This document shows positions 44,783-56,018 of a stretch of 64,000 nucleotides of DNA, piece after piece. The position numbers were made by a program, and so were the translations under genes. Below the pieces are notes generated by a model. The model worked only from the letters and a program-made list of their open reading frames with translations, was not told where the DNA came from and did not search any database. Source of the stretch: Haloechinothrix halophila YIM 93223. GTDB lineage: Bacteria > Actinomycetota > Actinomycetes > Mycobacteriales > Pseudonocardiaceae. The first letter of the stretch is position 1, and each line of letters starts with the position of its first letter. The stretch is taken from the NCBI RefSeq assembly GCF_000504245.1, contig NZ_KI632509.1, positions 4,553,502-4,617,501 on the forward strand, written 5' to 3'.

Positions 44783-47428
44783 CTACGCGCTCGGCAGCGA
44801 CGCCAGCCGCGCCGAGATCCGTTCGATGTCGGACTCCGCCGCCTGCTTGCGGCCGCGGATCTTCTCGACGACATCCGCTGGCGCCTTCTCGACGAACGAC
44901 GGGTTCGCCAGCTTCTTCTCCGTCTGCTCCAGCTCCTTACGGGCTGCGGCGAGATCCTTATCGAGCCGCTTGCGTTCGGCGGCGACATCGATCGCGCCGG
45001 ACAGGTCCAGCTCGACGTGTGCGGTGCCGGTGGCAAGGCCGACCTCGAACGACGCGCTGCCGGAGAAGTCGTCGCCCGGTTCGGTCAGCTTCGCCAGCGT
45101 CCGCACCGACGACTCATGCCCGGCGATGCCATCGAAGCCAGCACCAGACAGCCGTGCCGCGACCTTCTGCCCCGGCTTGAGCCCCTGGTCAGAGCGGAAC
45201 CGGCGGATCTCGGTGACCAGCTTCTGCACGTCCGCGATCCGCGCGGCAGCGCCAGTGTCCCGCTCCCCGCCGGTGGCACCCGGCCAGTCCGCGACCACCA
45301 GCGACTCTCCCCCGGTCAGCGACGTCCACAGCTTCTCGGTGACGAACGGCAGCACCGGGTGCAGCAGCCGCAGCACTGTGTCGAGCACGTGGCCAAGCAC
45401 CGCCCGGGTGGAGTCGGCACGCTCGCCGCCCTCGGCGAGCTGCACCTTGGCCAGCTCCAGGTACCAGTCGCAGAACTCGTCCCAGGTGAAGTGGTACAGC
45501 GCATCGCACAACTTGGCGAACTGGAAGCCATCGAACAGCGTGTCCACATCGGACACCAGCTGGTCGGTGAGATCGAGTATCCAGCGGTCGGCGTCGGTCA
45601 GCGACTCCCGCGCTGGCAGCTCTGCCGCCGTCGTCGCGCCGTTCATCAGCGCGAACCGGCTTGCGTTGAACAGCTTGGTGCAGAAGTTACGCGACCCAGC
45701 GGCCCATTCCTCCGCGATCGCCATGTCGCTGCCAGGGTTGGCGCCGCGCGCCAGCGTGAACCGGGTGGCGTCGGCGCCGAAGCGGTCCAGCCAGTCAAGC
45801 GGGTCGATGACGTTGCCGCGCGACTTGGACATCTTCTTGCCGGTGGCGTCGCGGATGAGGCCGTGCAGGAAGACGTCTCGGAAAGGCACTGCACGGTTGG
45901 GACCTTGATCCGCCATCGCGTACAGCCCGAACATCATCATCCTGGCGACCCAGAAGAACAAGATGTCGTAGCCGGTGACGAGCACGCTCGTCGGGTAGAA
46001 CGCGCGCAGGTCGGCGGTGTCGTCCGGCCAGCCGAGCGTGGAGAACGGCCACAGTCCCGACGAGAACCAGGTGTCGAGGACGTCGCCGTCCTGCGTCCAG
46101 CCCTCGCCGGACGGCGGCTCCTCGTCGGGGCCGACACAGACCTTCTCGCCGTTCGGGCCGTACCAGACCGGGATCCGGTGGCCCCACCACAGCTGGCGCG
46201 AGATGCACCAGTCGTGCATGTCGTCGACCCAGTCGAAGTAGCGCTTGGCCAGTTCCGGCGGGTGGATCGTGGTACGGCCGTCGCGCACCGCGTCGCCAGC
46301 GGCCTTCGCCAGTGGCGCCACCCGCACCCACCACTGCAACGACAGCCGGGGCTCGACCACGGTGTCGCAGCGGGAGCAGTGCCCGACCGAGTGCACATAC
46401 GGGCGCTTCTCCGCGACGATGCGGCCCTGCTCACGCAGCGCGGCGATCACGGCGGGGCGCGCCTCGAAGCGGTCAAGCCCCTCGAAGGAACCGTGCGCGG
46501 TGACCACGCCGGTCTCGTCCATGATCGTCAGCATCGGCAGGTCGTGGCGCTTGCCGATCTCGAAGTCGTTCGGGTCGTGGGCTGGCGTCACCTTGACCGC
46601 GCCGGAGCCGAACTCCGGGTCGACGTGCTCATCGGCGACGATCGGGATCCTGCGGCCGGTCAGCGGCAGCTGCACCTCGGTGCCGATCAGGTGTGTGTAG
46701 CGCTCGTCGTCCGGGTGCACCGCGACGGCGGTGTCGCCGAGCATCGTCTCCGCACGCGTGGTCGCGACGACGATCGCGTCCTCCCCGTCGCCGTAGCGGA
46801 TGGAGACCAGCTCACCATCGACCTCGTCGTGCTCCACCTCGATGTCGGACAGCGCGGTGTGGCAGCGCGGGCACCAGTTGATGATGCGCTCGGCCTGGTA
46901 GATCAGCCCGTCGTCGTAGAGCCGCTTGAAGATCGTCTGGACCGCGCGGGAAAGCCGGGAGTCCATGGTGAAGCGCTCACGGCTCCAGTCGACACCGTCG
47001 CCAAGGCGACGCATCTGGCCGAGGATCTTGCCGCCGTACTCTTCCTTCCACTCCCAGACGCGCTCGACGAACTTCTCGCGCCCGAGATCGTGGCGAGAGA
47101 CACCCTGATCGGACAGCTCGCGCTCAACGACGTTCTGAGTCGCGATGCCCGCGTGGTCCATGCCGGGCAGCCACAGTGCCTCGTAGCCCTGCATCCTGCG
47201 GCGGCGAGTCAGCGCGTCCATCAGCGAGTGGTCGAGGGCGTGCCCCATGTGCATCGCGCCGGTGACGTTCGGCGGCGGCAGCACGATGGTGTACGTCGGT
47301 TTGCCGCTGTCCGGGTCGGCCGCGAAGTAGCCCGCGTCTACCCAGCGCTGGTACAGCTCGGCCTCGTGATCGGCCGGGTTCCAGGCGGAGGGCAGGTCTG
47401 TGCTGGGGTTATTCGCGTTCTCGGTCAC
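44783..47428 (-). CDS. valS: Valyl-tRNA synthetase
   Basis: 881 residues from GTG 47428 (MTENANNPS), chosen over the open frame to 47614 because class I ValS begins near the [15 protein letters not shown] segment. HIGH-type motif [16 protein letters not shown] (HMGH 60-63), KMSKS (codons at 45819-45839), editing domain with [19 protein letters not shown], and C-terminal coiled-coil arm ([24 protein letters not shown]). Charges tRNA-Val and edits Thr. In mycobacteria it is next to folC. Confidence 0.98.
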   Translation of the reverse strand: MTENANNPSTDLPSAWNPADHEAELYQRWVDAGYFAADPDSGKPTYTIVLPPPNVTGAMHMGHALDHSLMDALTRRRRMQGYEALWLPGMDHAGIATQNVVERELSDQGVSRHDLGREKFVERVWEWKEEYGGKILGQMRRLGDGVDWSRERFTMDSRLSRAVQTIFKRLYDDGLIYQAERIINWCPRCHTALSDIEVEHDEVDGELVSIRYGDGEDAIVVATTRAETMLGDTAVAVHPDDERYTHLIGTEVQLPLTGRRIPIVADEHVDPEFGSGAVKVTPAHDPNDFEIGKRHDLPMLTIMDETGVVTAHGSFEGLDRFEARPAVIAALREQGRIVAEKRPYVHSVGHCSRCDTVVEPRLSLQWWVRVAPLAKAAGDAVRDGRTTIHPPELAKRYFDWVDDMHDWCISRQLWWGHRIPVWYGPNGEKVCVGPDEEPPSGEGWTQDGDVLDTWFSSGLWPFSTLGWPDDTADLRAFYPTSVLVTGYDILFFWVARMMMFGLYAMADQGPNRAVPFRDVFLHGLIRDATGKKMSKSRGNVIDPLDWLDRFGADATRFTLARGANPGSDMAIAEEWAAGSRNFCTKLFNASRFALMNGATTAAELPARESLTDADRWILDLTDQLVSDVDTLFDGFQFAKLCDALYHFTWDEFCDWYLELAKVQLAEGGERADSTRAVLGHVLDTVLRLLHPVLPFVTEKLWTSLTGGESLVVADWPGATGGERDTGAAARIADVQKLVTEIRRFRSDQGLKPGQKVAARLSGAGFDGIAGHESSVRTLAKLTEPGDDFSGSASFEVGLATGTAHVELDLSGAIDVAAERKRLDKDLAAARKELEQTEKKLANPSFVEKAPADVVEKIRGRKQAAESDIERISARLASLPSA

Positions 47429-47527
47429 AGTCGGTAAGTCTACGAACCGGCTAATCGGCGCAGCACAAGGCCCCGTGTCACTCCTCCCCTCACCCGATAA
47501 GGTGCACCGGGAAGAAAAGGGGGAACC

Positions 47528-48541
47528 ATGAATGAACCGGACATAGACCGCCGTCTGTATTCGAGGTGGAACGCCTCCGGCTTGCGTGCGCGATGGCAGG
47601 CACGCCGCACGCATGCCAAGCTCCGGCGGAAGTGGGCCACCCCGGAGGTGCGCCGCCGTCGGCGCTACCGCACCATCGTGCGCCTCGCTGCTGTAATCAC
47701 CGCCCCCATCGCGGCCGTCGCGCTCGTGACGTACTGGGACGACGTCCGTGTCATGGCGGGACTCACCGACCAGTCGACGTCCACCGAGGTACCGCGCACC
47801 TCACCAACGACGACTGTGTCGACCCATGTGCCAAGCAGCGTGCTCGACTTGGACCAACCGTTCGTCGGTACACCCGCCGCGTCCTGGGAAGACGGCATCG
47901 ACGGCATCTCGGTCCCGAAGCCCAAGCCGGTCGGAGACTTCACCACGAAGCAGGTCGCACGCGCGCTCAGACAGGTCAAGCGCACCATCTCCGCGTCGCT
48001 ACTCGATCGCAAGGTGATCGAGGACCACCGCATCCGGCGGTACCTGGCCACCCTGGCCCCTGGCGTGCGCCGTGACCTACGTGACCGTCTCGACGACCCG
48101 GCGATGGCGGCGAACTACATGGTGCTGATCCACGAGGACTACCCGCTGCTACCGGCATCACCCAAGCTCAGTGGCACGTTGCGCATGCGAGCGGGCAAGC
48201 CGGGTGAACTGATCATCACGGCAAAACTCGCCGCGGCCTACGCCTTCGACACCGATCACCCGGACCGGCTGCTCCGGGCGCTCGACATCGTCGCGGTACG
48301 GCGATCGGTGACGACCTACAAGGTCTACACCGGTCCGCGTTGGCAGGAGGCCGGGCATGGCGTGCACGTCCGACGCACCAAATACTTCATCTACTCGATG
48401 TCCTGCGATGCGGCCAAGAACGGTTACCTCGCTCCGCAGTACAGCGACCGGGGCTGGAACCGCGACAAGTTGGAGCACTCCGACGAGCACTACTTCGACC
48501 CGGCCAAACCAATTGACACCAGAACAAACTGCGACCTGTAG
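47528..48541 (+). CDS. Membrane-anchored protein of unknown function
   Basis: 337 residues; AAGGGGGAACC precedes ATG 47528. The first about 50 residues are very Arg-rich and cytoplasmic, then one transmembrane helix ([18 protein letters not shown], about 53-70), a Ser/Thr/Pro linker and an extracellular domain of about 220 residues without recognised motif (two cysteines near the C-terminus). Codon usage matches its neighbours. I do not recognise the family. Convergent with the DUF488 gene, stops 4 bases apart. Confidence 0.7.
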   Translation: MNEPDIDRRLYSRWNASGLRARWQARRTHAKLRRKWATPEVRRRRRYRTIVRLAAVITAPIAAVALVTYWDDVRVMAGLTDQSTSTEVPRTSPTTTVSTHVPSSVLDLDQPFVGTPAASWEDGIDGISVPKPKPVGDFTTKQVARALRQVKRTISASLLDRKVIEDHRIRRYLATLAPGVRRDLRDRLDDPAMAANYMVLIHEDYPLLPASPKLSGTLRMRAGKPGELIITAKLAAAYAFDTDHPDRLLRALDIVAVRRSVTTYKVYTGPRWQEAGHGVHVRRTKYFIYSMSCDAAKNGYLAPQYSDRGWNRDKLEHSDEHYFDPAKPIDTRTNCDL

Positions 48542-48545
48542 CTAA

Positions 48546-48893
48546 TCACTTCCGCAGCAGTTCAGCGAGCACGGCGGCGTGCGAGTGGTCGACGTCCTTG
48601 GTCGCGGTGAGCAGGGTGAGGTCTTTCCCTGCGTGCTCCGTGAGACGCCGCAGCGCCCCCGCCCGCTCGCCGTGCTCCAGCTCGGCGAGGTAACGCTCCC
48701 GGAACTCCGAGAACCGCTCCGACTGGTGGCCGAACCAGCTCCGCAGCTCTTTTGACGGCGCGACGTCGCGGAGCCATTCGGTGTAGTCCAGCGCGTCTTT
48801 GCGAATACCGCGTGGCCACATACCGTCGATCAGCACCCGAGCGCCGTCGTCGGCACCCGCTTCGTCGTAAACGCGGCGTACCTGGACGCTCAT
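48546..48893 (-). CDS. DUF488-family protein
   Basis: 115 residues from ATG 48893. RVYDEAGADDGARVLIDGMWPRGIRKD at the start, LRDVAPSKELRSWFGHQ and FSEFRERYLAEL are typical DUF488 (YeaO-like) sequences. Function not established; some relatives occur near heme or redox genes. The start lies 3 bases beyond the GPP34 gene stop, so the two are co-transcribed. Confidence 0.88.
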   Translation of the reverse strand: MSVQVRRVYDEAGADDGARVLIDGMWPRGIRKDALDYTEWLRDVAPSKELRSWFGHQSERFSEFRERYLAELEHGERAGALRRLTEHAGKDLTLLTATKDVDHSHAAVLAELLRK

Positions 48894-48896
48894 CAA

Positions 48897-49547
48897 TCAG
48901 CTCGTCCCCGTGATCACTGTCGGCACAATCACCGCGGCCGCCACTGCCGCGGTCAGCTCCTCGACGGCCTTCTTGGTGGCCGCCGACGCCCAGTCGCCCT
49001 CGGCGATCTGCTCCGCACGCTGCTTGGCGTCCTTGCGTTCGTGCTTCTCGACCACCTCTCCCACAGCGTCGACCGCCGAGAGCAGCGCGATCAGCGGCGC
49101 GGTGCGCTCGTCCGGCTCCGCGCCGCTGACGAGGACCGTGCGCAGTCGCTCCCGCAGCGCGAGCTCGTGGCTGGAATCCTCCGCGGGCCAGCGGGTCGTC
49201 GGGAAGATACCGAGGACCTTGCCCTTCTCCTCCCGTAGGATGCCGCGTTCGGCGAGGGTGGCGAGTAGCCGGTCAGCCAGGCCCGAGCTGAGGCCAGAGA
49301 CCGCGTCCTTCGGTTTCTTGCCCTCGTACTTGGCGACCTTGCCGAGCCAGTCGTCGAGGACGGCCTGCCCTGTCGGCGCGTCGTCGACGACGGTCAGCCT
49401 CCCCTTTTCGGTGACATCGAGCCTGCCGAGATCGGCCAGGTCGATCAGCACCGCACCCGCCAGCGCGTAGTCGAGGTTCCCCACCCCGGACTTGCGCCCC
49501 GTATCGTCGTCATAGGACAGCAGCAAAAGATCCTCTGCGAGCAGCAT
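48897..49547 (-). CDS. GPP34-family (Golgi phosphoprotein 3-like) protein
   Basis: 216 residues. [21 protein letters not shown] at the N-terminus, a conserved [20 protein letters not shown] stretch, and [28 protein letters not shown] are signatures of the GPP34 domain (PF05719), eukaryotic members of which bind phosphatidylinositol-4-phosphate. Actinobacteria carry many copies; role unknown, perhaps membrane-peripheral. Divergent from fdhD. Confidence 0.88.
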   Translation of the reverse strand: MLLAEDLLLLSYDDDTGRKSGVGNLDYALAGAVLIDLADLGRLDVTEKGRLTVVDDAPTGQAVLDDWLGKVAKYEGKKPKDAVSGLSSGLADRLLATLAERGILREEKGKVLGIFPTTRWPAEDSSHELALRERLRTVLVSGAEPDERTAPLIALLSAVDAVGEVVEKHERKDAKQRAEQIAEGDWASAATKKAVEELTAAVAAAVIVPTVITGTS

Positions 49548-49613
49548 GATCCCAGGCTAGGCCGATGCCAGGACGCTCGCAGACGGTTCGTGGAAAACGG
49601 AGGAATCGCCCAG

Positions 49614-50438
49614 GTGGGTCGCATCACCGTACGCACGCCCGTGTTGACCCTGCGCGCGGATGGCACCACACGCAGACAGGACACGCTGGCCGCCGAGGAG
49701 CCCTTGGAGTTACGCGTCGACGGCAAGGCGCTGACTGTCACCATGCGCACGCCGGGCAGCGACGTCGAACTGGCGCACGGCTTCCTGCTGACCGAAGGCG
49801 TGATCGGCGCGCGCGAGGACGTCTCGACGGCGCGGTATTGCGACGGCGTGGACGATCAGGGCCGCAACACCTACAACGTGCTGAACGTGACGCTCGCGCC
49901 CGGCGTCGCGCCACCGGACGTCGGGGTGGAACGCAATTTCTACACGACATCGTCCTGCGGCGTGTGCGGGAAGGCAGCGCTGGACGCGGTGCGACTGGCG
50001 TCGCGGTTCGACGTCGGGACGGAGTTCGCGGTGACACCCGAGGTGCTCGGCGGCCTACCGGACGCGCTGCGGGCGCGGCAGCGGGTGTTCCAGGCGACCG
50101 GCGGACTGCACGCCGCGGCGCTGTTCGACGCCGACGGGGAGCTGCTGGTGGTGCGTGAGGACGTCGGCAGGCACAACGCGGTCGACAAGGCAATCGGCTG
50201 GGCGGTGATGTCCGAACGGGTACCGCTGCACGACGCTGGGCTGCTGGTGTCAGGGCGGGCGTCGTTCGAGCTCGTGCAAAAGGCCGCGATGGCGGGCATC
50301 CCCATGCTGGCGGCGATCTCCGCGCCATCCTCGCTCGCGGTGGAACTGGCGGCGGAGCGGGACATGAGCCTGGTCGGTTTCCTGCGTGGCCGCGAGATGA
50401 ACGTCTACACCGGGGAGAAGCGGGTGTCGTTGCCGTAG
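49614..50438 (+). CDS. fdhD: Formate dehydrogenase accessory sulfurtransferase
   Basis: 274 residues from GTG 49614 preceded by GGAGGAATC; an earlier GTG at 49590 would add 8 residues. CGVCGK motif with Cys115 and Cys118, which carry the persulfide, [32 protein letters not shown] split around residues 31-62, and [16 protein letters not shown]. Transfers sulfur from a cysteine desulfurase to the molybdenum cofactor for formate dehydrogenase maturation. No formate dehydrogenase gene lies in the window. Confidence 0.95.
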   Translation: MGRITVRTPVLTLRADGTTRRQDTLAAEEPLELRVDGKALTVTMRTPGSDVELAHGFLLTEGVIGAREDVSTARYCDGVDDQGRNTYNVLNVTLAPGVAPPDVGVERNFYTTSSCGVCGKAALDAVRLASRFDVGTEFAVTPEVLGGLPDALRARQRVFQATGGLHAAALFDADGELLVVREDVGRHNAVDKAIGWAVMSERVPLHDAGLLVSGRASFELVQKAAMAGIPMLAAISAPSSLAVELAAERDMSLVGFLRGREMNVYTGEKRVSLP

Positions 50439-50548
50439 GTGTTGGGCATACGGCAAGACCGCCCGTTCGGTGGGTTCCCGCCACGTGGGCACTGTTGGCG
50501 GTGCGCGTGATCGACTTCTGAACGTACCGTGGCAGACGAGGAGCTGCC

Positions 50549-51397
50549 ATGGGCGAATCTCGGATCAACAGGCGCACGATGCTCACGGCGGGCGCGACCG
50601 GGCTCGCGCTCACCGGCACTGGGCTGACCTCGCTGCTGCGTCCGTCCGGCGGTGGCGGCGCGTCTCCTGCCAGCTACCTGAGCCTGCGCCGCGTCGAGCG
50701 GGTGCACTCGCGGGCGCGTGGCCGCGACCTCGATCTGGTCACCATGCTGCCGCGTGACGACGTTCCCGATGCGCTACCGGTGTGTGTGGTGCTGCACGGG
50801 CTGGGTGGCGACGCCGTCGGTACTCACAAGTACGGCTTCGGTGCCCAACTGGTGAGCAAGGCGGCGCTGGGAACGATTCCACCGTTCGCGCTGGTCGCCG
50901 TCGACGGCGGGGACAACTACTGGAACCAGGTGCGTGCGGGCGACGATCCGATGGCGATGTTGCTCACCGAGCTACCGGTGTGGCTGCGGGAGCGCGACCT
51001 CGGCGACCGGCCATTCGCGTGCGTCGGGGTGTCGATGGGTGGCTTCGGCGCGTTGCACTACGCACGTATGCGCGCGGAGCGGCGGGAGCCGCTGCGTGCG
51101 ACGGCGGCGGTGTCACCCGCGTTGATCACGTCCTGGGAAGTGATGCGCACCCGGCGAATCTTTCCGTCGCGCGAAGCATGGGCGGCACTGGACCCGCTGC
51201 ATCACCCGGACGCGGTGGGCGACACCGCGCTCGGCGTGTGGTGCGGCGCCGACGACCCGTTCGTCACCGGCACCCGGCGGTTCATCGGGATGACCCAGCC
51301 AGCCGTAGCCCACATTGGTCCTGGTCGGCATACGACGGACTTCGTGAAGGGAGTCGCCGACGACGTCGTGCGATTCCTCGGAGCGCACGTGCCCTAG
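50549..51397 (+). CDS. Tat-exported alpha/beta-hydrolase esterase
   Basis: 282 residues; GAGGAGCTGCC before ATG 50549. Twin-arginine signal [18 protein letters not shown], a Gly/Ser linker and an esterase domain with oxyanion [10 protein letters not shown], nucleophile GVSMGGFG (Ser), and the later Asp (CGADDPF) and His (GRHTTDF). Resembles mycobacterial secreted esterases and antigen 85-like folds. Substrate unknown. Its stop codon TAG and the clpX stop overlap on the palindrome CTAG. Confidence 0.85.
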   Translation: MGESRINRRTMLTAGATGLALTGTGLTSLLRPSGGGGASPASYLSLRRVERVHSRARGRDLDLVTMLPRDDVPDALPVCVVLHGLGGDAVGTHKYGFGAQLVSKAALGTIPPFALVAVDGGDNYWNQVRAGDDPMAMLLTELPVWLRERDLGDRPFACVGVSMGGFGALHYARMRAERREPLRATAAVSPALITSWEVMRTRRIFPSREAWAALDPLHHPDAVGDTALGVWCGADDPFVTGTRRFIGMTQPAVAHIGPGRHTTDFVKGVADDVVRFLGAHVP

Positions 51398-52695
51398 GCG
51401 GACTTCTCGCTGCGCTCGGTTTGGGCCCTGCGACGGGAGGGACGGCGGGACACGATCGTCGGGTTGACGTTCTCCCGTACGGTCTGCTCGGTGATGACCA
51501 CCTTGGCGACATCCTCGCGGCTGGGGATGTCGTACATGACCTGCTGCAGAACCTCTTCCATGATCGCCCGCAGACCGCGGGCGCCGGTGCCACGCAGCAC
51601 CGACTGGTCCGCGATCGCCTCCAGCGCCGTCTTGGTGAATTCCAGCTCGACGCCGTCCAGCTCGAACAGCTTCTTGTACTGTTTGACCAGTGCGTTGCGC
51701 GGCTCGGTAAGAATCTTGACCAGCGAGTGCTTGTCGAGGTTGGTCACGCTAGCCACGACCGGCAGCCTGCCGATGAACTCCGGGATCAGGCCAAACTTGA
51801 TCAGGTCCTCCGGCATGGTTCCGCCGAAGATGTCGCTTTCCTCGATCTCGGTCCGCGTACGGATCTCCGCGCCGAAGCCGAGGCCGCGCTTGCCGATGCG
51901 CTCGTTGATGATCTTCTCAAGGCCCGCGAACGCGCCAGCGACGATGAACAGCACGTTCGTGGTGTCGATCTGGATGAACTCCTGGTGCGGGTGTTTGCGG
52001 CCACCCTGCGGCGGCACCGAAGCCGTCGTCCCTTCCAGGATCTTCAGCAGCGCCTGCTGCACGCCCTCGCCAGATACATCCCGAGTTATGGACGGGTTCT
52101 CACTCTTGCGCGCTATCTTGTCGACCTCGTCGATATAGATGATGCCGGTCTCGGCGCGCTTGACGTCGTAGTCGGCGGCCTGGATGAGCTTGAGCAGTAT
52201 GTTCTCGACGTCCTCACCGACGTAGCCCGCCTCGGTGAGCGCGGTGGCGTCCGCGATGGCGAACGGCACGTTGAGCAACTTGGCGAGCGTCTGCGCGAGG
52301 TAGGTCTTACCGCACCCCGTCGGGCCGAGCATCAAGATGTTCGACTTGGCGATGTCGACCGGCTCGTCCTTGGACTCCTTGGTGCCACCACCCTTGGCGT
52401 CGGACTGGATGCGCTTGTAGTGGTTGTAGACCGCGACGGCGAGGGACCGCTTGGCGTCATCCTGTCCGATGACGTACTGCTCGAGAAAGTCGTGGATCTC
52501 GGCGGGCTTGGGAAGTTCATCAAGCTTGACGTCGCCGGCCTCGGCGAGTTCTTCCTCGATGATCTCATTGCAGAGGTCGATGCATTCGTCACAGATGTAC
52601 ACGCCGGGCCCGGCGATGAGCTTTTTCACCTGTTTCTGACTCTTGCCACAGAAAGAGCACTTCAACAGGTCTCCGCCGTCACCGATTCGCGCCAT
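51394..52695 (-). CDS. clpX: ClpX AAA+ unfoldase
   Basis: 433 residues from ATG 52695 ([17 protein letters not shown]); AGAGGT lies 9 bases upstream. N-terminal zinc finger CSFCGK...CDECIDLC, Walker A GPTGCGKT, Walker [17 protein letters not shown]-type ClpP-binding loop expected in the RGLGFGAEI area. Unfolds substrates for ClpP1P2. In this order clpX is downstream of clpP1-clpP2 but separated by 302 bases, so it has its own promoter. Confidence 0.97.
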   Translation of the reverse strand: MARIGDGGDLLKCSFCGKSQKQVKKLIAGPGVYICDECIDLCNEIIEEELAEAGDVKLDELPKPAEIHDFLEQYVIGQDDAKRSLAVAVYNHYKRIQSDAKGGGTKESKDEPVDIAKSNILMLGPTGCGKTYLAQTLAKLLNVPFAIADATALTEAGYVGEDVENILLKLIQAADYDVKRAETGIIYIDEVDKIARKSENPSITRDVSGEGVQQALLKILEGTTASVPPQGGRKHPHQEFIQIDTTNVLFIVAGAFAGLEKIINERIGKRGLGFGAEIRTRTEIEESDIFGGTMPEDLIKFGLIPEFIGRLPVVASVTNLDKHSLVKILTEPRNALVKQYKKLFELDGVELEFTKTALEAIADQSVLRGTGARGLRAIMEEVLQQVMYDIPSREDVAKVVITEQTVRENVNPTIVSRRPSRRRAQTERSEKSA

Positions 52696-52997
52696 GGCCG
52701 TTGACCTCTGTCCCCTCCGGCGCACCGTCGCTGGTACGCCTGATGCGTGCGTGCTGGTGGGCTTCGCAAGGTGTCCTGCTACTGACGGTACCCGCCAGCT
52801 CTGCCCTTGGGGAGGACCAATTGCTGTCAGGACCGCGGTAGCCGACCTTAGTCCCCATCACGGGGTAACGCCCGCAATCGACACGCCCCGTAATGGAGCC
52901 GGTATGTTTCGCGGTCGGCGAAGCTCGGCTCCGGGAACACATGCCGGCAGGCAACCACCCGTCTGGGGGTTGACCTGCCAGCATGCGCACGTGACGA
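52696..52997. other. 302-base gap upstream of clpX
   Basis: No gene seen. A perfect 5-bp-arm inverted repeat TTCGC-GGTCG-GCGAA at 52908-52922 resembles the spacing of a ClgR box (CGC-N5-GCG) but matches the inner consensus poorly. Several tracts of TGCC/GGCA inverted repeat near 52945-52980 follow the clpP2 stop and may terminate that operon. Confidence 0.35.
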
Positions 52998-53660
52998 CTA
53001 GCTGGCCGAGCCCTTGCGGTACGGCAGCACCTCGTCGATGATTCCGTAATCCAGCGCCTGCTCGGCGGTCAGAATCTTGTCGCGCTCGATGTCCTTGCGC
53101 ACCTCTTCCGCCGCGCGGCCGGTGTGCTTGGACAGCGTCTGCTCCATCTGGGTACGCACCCGCTGGATCTCGTTGGCCTGGATCTCAAGATCTGAGACCT
53201 GACCGTATGCGCCCTCCATCGCGGGCTGGTGGATCAGCACCCGCGAGTTCGGCAGCGCAAACCGCTTGCCCTTGGTGCCAGCGGCCAGCAGCACGGCCGC
53301 CGCCGAGGCCGCCTGGCCGAGGCAGTAGGTCTGCACGTCGGGCCGCACGAACTGCATCGTGTCGTAGATCGCCATCAGCGAGGTGAACGAGCCACCCGGC
53401 GAGTTGATGTAGATGACGATGTCGCGGTCCGGGTCCTCGTGCTCGAGGTGCAGCAGCTGCGCCATGACGTCGTTGGCCGACGCGTCGTCGACCTGGACGC
53501 CGAGGAAGATGACCCGTTCCTCGTACAGCTTGTTGTACGGGTTGGATTCCTTTATCCCGTAGCTGGTGCGCTCGACGTAGCTCGGCAGCACGTACCGCGA
53601 CTGCGGCAGCTGCCCAGGGTTGGCGCCCGACACCGGTGAGGGGGAACTGTGCTGGCTCAT
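52998..53660 (-). CDS. clpP2: ClpP2 protease subunit
   Basis: 220 residues, AGGAG before ATG 53660. Catalytic Ser in [17 protein letters not shown], His in LIHQPAMEG, Asp further on. N-terminal 35 residues are a propeptide-like extension. Works as a hetero-tetradecamer with ClpP1 in actinobacteria. 14 bases after clpP1. Confidence 0.96.
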   Translation of the reverse strand: MSQHSSPSPVSGANPGQLPQSRYVLPSYVERTSYGIKESNPYNKLYEERVIFLGVQVDDASANDVMAQLLHLEHEDPDRDIVIYINSPGGSFTSLMAIYDTMQFVRPDVQTYCLGQAASAAAVLLAAGTKGKRFALPNSRVLIHQPAMEGAYGQVSDLEIQANEIQRVRTQMEQTLSKHTGRAAEEVRKDIERDKILTAEQALDYGIIDEVLPYRKGSAS

Positions 53661-53674
53661 GAGGGTCTCCTGTA

Positions 53675-54289
53675 TCAGCTCGCCGAGTTGATGTTCGCGA
53701 GGTGCTCGCGGGTCAGGACGTGGTCGACGAAGCCGTACTCCTTGGCCTCGGACGCGGTGAACCAGCGGTCCCTGTCACCGTCGGCGATGATCTGCTCCAC
53801 CGTCTGCCCGGTCTGGTCCGACGTGATCTTGGCGAGCTCCTGCTTCCACTTGCCGAACACCTCGGCCTGGATCGCGATATCGGACGCGGTACCGGTGACA
53901 CCGGCCGACGGCTGGTGCATCAGGATGCGCGCGTGCGGCAACGAGTAGCGCTTGCCTGGGGTGCCTGAGGACAGCAGGAACTGCCCCATCGAGGCGGCCA
54001 GGCCCATCGCGTACGTGGCCACGTCGGGCTCGATGAGCTGCATCGTGTCGTAGATGGCGAAGCCCGCGGTGACCGAGCCACCCGGCGAGTTGATGTAGAA
54101 CCGGATGTCGGCCTGTGAGTCCTCCGCGGCCAGCAACAGCAGCTGCGCGGTGATCCGGTTCGCGATATCGTCGTTGACCTCGGAGCCGAGCACGACGATC
54201 CGTTCCTGGAGCAGTCGCTCGTACACCGAGTCGGTCAGGTTCAGCCCGGCGGTCGTCGTCCGCATATCGGGCGTTGGGTGCTGCGTCAC
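53675..54289 (-). CDS. clpP1: ClpP1 protease subunit
   Basis: 204 residues from GTG 54289, chosen because AAGGCAGG precedes it and the length fits mycobacterial ClpP1 (200); an open frame to 54415 covers the promoter. Catalytic Ser in [13 protein letters not shown], His in [15 protein letters not shown]-type SLPHARILM helix and [18 protein letters not shown] are conserved. First gene of clpP1-clpP2, behind a ClgR-like box. Confidence 0.96.
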   Translation of the reverse strand: MTQHPTPDMRTTTAGLNLTDSVYERLLQERIVVLGSEVNDDIANRITAQLLLLAAEDSQADIRFYINSPGGSVTAGFAIYDTMQLIEPDVATYAMGLAASMGQFLLSSGTPGKRYSLPHARILMHQPSAGVTGTASDIAIQAEVFGKWKQELAKITSDQTGQTVEQIIADGDRDRWFTASEAKEYGFVDHVLTREHLANINSAS

Positions 54290-54387
54290 GTCTGCCTGCC
54301 TTCTCTCCACAGTGTCTCCGTGACCGGGCACCGGTCCGAAGATCCACTGTGGACTTACGTTGTGAAGTACCTGCGATCTTGCAACCG

Positions 54388-54445
54388 ACACTAACGAATG
54401 TGACGGCCTCGTCATGCCCGTTTGGCGCCGCGTTCGCTCAGAGCG
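54388..54445 (-). promoter_or_regulatory. Predicted clpP1P2 promoter with ClgR-like box
   Basis: CGCTCAGAGCG at 54435-54445 matches the core of the ClgR consensus described in corynebacteria (CGC-YNANR-GCG) and is preceded by GTT on the plus strand. Downstream in the clpP1 direction lie ATGACG (54410-54415) and TAGTGT (54388-54393) separated by 16 bases, a plausible -35/-10. The box lies 19 bases upstream of the -35, a usual activator position, and directly abuts the tig stop. A 9-bp inverted repeat (54306-54314 with 54345-54353) sits in the 5' leader. Confidence 0.5.
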
Positions 54446-55879
54446 TCACCGATTGGTGGAAGACTCCGCTTCCTCGTCAGCCTTCTCGTCCGACTCGGCG
54501 ACCTCATCGGTGACGTCCGTGGCCTCGGCCTCGACCGTGTCCGGCTGCTCGTCACCGCCCTCGTCACCGAAGAACTCGCTGAGGTCGACTTCGTTGCCGC
54601 TCGCGTCGGTGACGGTGACCTTCCGCACGATCGTGGCCAGCGCCTTGCCCCGGCGGACGTCGGCGAAGATCGCGCCGAGCTGGCCGGACTGCTGCGCCCG
54701 CTGCACGTACTCGTCAGGGCTGACACCGAACCGCTGCGCCTGGTAGATGATCCGCTCGGTCAGCTCCGAGTCATCCACCTGGACGTTCTGGTCCTCGGCG
54801 ATGGCGTCCAGCAGCAGCTGGGTGCGCACCGACTTCTCCGCCTCGGCGCGGGTCTCCTCTTCGAACTGCTCCAGGGTCTTGCCCTCGGCCTCAAGCGACC
54901 GGGCAAGCGCGTCCTCGTCGTGGTCGAGCTCGTGCAGCGCGTCGTGCTTGCGGTTGTCGACCTCGGCCTGGACGACGGCCTCCGGCAGCGGGATCTCGGT
55001 GGACTCGATCAACGAGTCGAGCACCTTGTCCCTGGCCTGCACGCCCTGCTGCATGCGCTTGACGCGGGTGAGCCGCTCGCGCAGGTCATTGCGCAGCTCG
55101 TCGATGGTGTCGAACTCGCTGGCCATCTGCGCGAACTCGTCATCGGCCTCCGGCAGCTCCCGCTGCTTGATGGACTGCACGGTGACGTTGACCTCGGCGT
55201 CGGTGCCCGTGTACTTGCCCGCGAGCAGCTTCGTGGTGAACGTCTTGGTCTCGCCCTCGGACGCGCCGATCAGCGCATCGTCGATGCCGTCGACGAGCTG
55301 GCCCGAGCCGATCTCGTAGGACAGCCCAGACGTGCTGGCATCCTCGACCTCCTCGCCGTCGACTGTCGCCGAAAGGTCGATGGAGACGAAGTCGCCGTTC
55401 TGCGCGGGACGGTCGACGCCGGTGAGGGTGCCGAACCGGGCGCGGAGTTCGTCGAGCTGCTCGTCCACCTCTTCCTCGGTCAACTCGATGTCATCGACGC
55501 TGACCTCGAGGCCCTCGACGTCCGGCATGTCGATCTCCGGCCGGATGTCCACCTCAGCGGTGAACTCGAGCACGTCCTTGTCCTCGAGCTTGGTCACCTC
55601 GAAGTCGGGCTGGCCCAGCGTACGGACCTCACCCGACTGCACGGCTTCCATGTACTTCGCGGGAATGGCCTCGTTGACGACCTCGTCGAGCACCGGGGCA
55701 CGACCGATCCGGCTTTCCAGGACGCGAGCAGGCGCCTTACCAGGACGGAAACCCGGGATGCGGACCTGCTGAGCGATCTTGCGGTAGGCGCGGTCGAAGT
55801 TGGGCTTCAGCTCGTCGAACGGCACCTCGACATTGATCTTCACGCGCGTCGGGCTCAGCTGCTCGACGGTGCTCTTCAA
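54446..55879 (-). CDS. tig: Trigger factor chaperone
   Basis: 477 residues from TTG 55879, chosen because GAGGAG precedes it and the protein then begins [15 protein letters not shown], the family N-terminus. Ribosome-binding motif [19 protein letters not shown] (GFRPGKAP, about 43-50), a central FKBP-type PPIase domain (about 155-240) and a helical C-terminal chaperone domain. Ends with an acidic disordered tail of about 45 residues ([13 protein letters not shown]). Precedes clpP1-clpP2 as in other actinobacteria. Confidence 0.97.
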   Translation of the reverse strand: MKSTVEQLSPTRVKINVEVPFDELKPNFDRAYRKIAQQVRIPGFRPGKAPARVLESRIGRAPVLDEVVNEAIPAKYMEAVQSGEVRTLGQPDFEVTKLEDKDVLEFTAEVDIRPEIDMPDVEGLEVSVDDIELTEEEVDEQLDELRARFGTLTGVDRPAQNGDFVSIDLSATVDGEEVEDASTSGLSYEIGSGQLVDGIDDALIGASEGETKTFTTKLLAGKYTGTDAEVNVTVQSIKQRELPEADDEFAQMASEFDTIDELRNDLRERLTRVKRMQQGVQARDKVLDSLIESTEIPLPEAVVQAEVDNRKHDALHELDHDEDALARSLEAEGKTLEQFEEETRAEAEKSVRTQLLLDAIAEDQNVQVDDSELTERIIYQAQRFGVSPDEYVQRAQQSGQLGAIFADVRRGKALATIVRKVTVTDASGNEVDLSEFFGDEGGDEQPDTVEAEATDVTDEVAESDEKADEEAESSTNR

Positions 55880-56018
55880 CGTATGCTCCTCAAGCTTGAA
55901 AACTAAAAGTGGCTGCCCCACGGAAATCTGCGGGCGAAACCTGAGTCTATGACAGTGTGCACCCAGCTACCGGACGGGGTTGACTGACACGGTATAGGCG
56001 CTCCATGGGGTGGCGGCG

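Noticed and set aside
45017-47437. 806-codon plus-strand open frame across valS
   Set aside because: Antisense to valS, no start signal and no recognisable domain.
47429-47527. T-box leader for valS
   Set aside because: Only about 100 bases, no T-box core or specifier stem recognisable; actinobacterial T-boxes are mostly on ileS.
52908-52922. ClgR box upstream of clpX
   Set aside because: The half-sites CGC/GCG have the right spacing, but the inner bases do not fit the consensus and the distance to clpX is large; kept only as a weak note.
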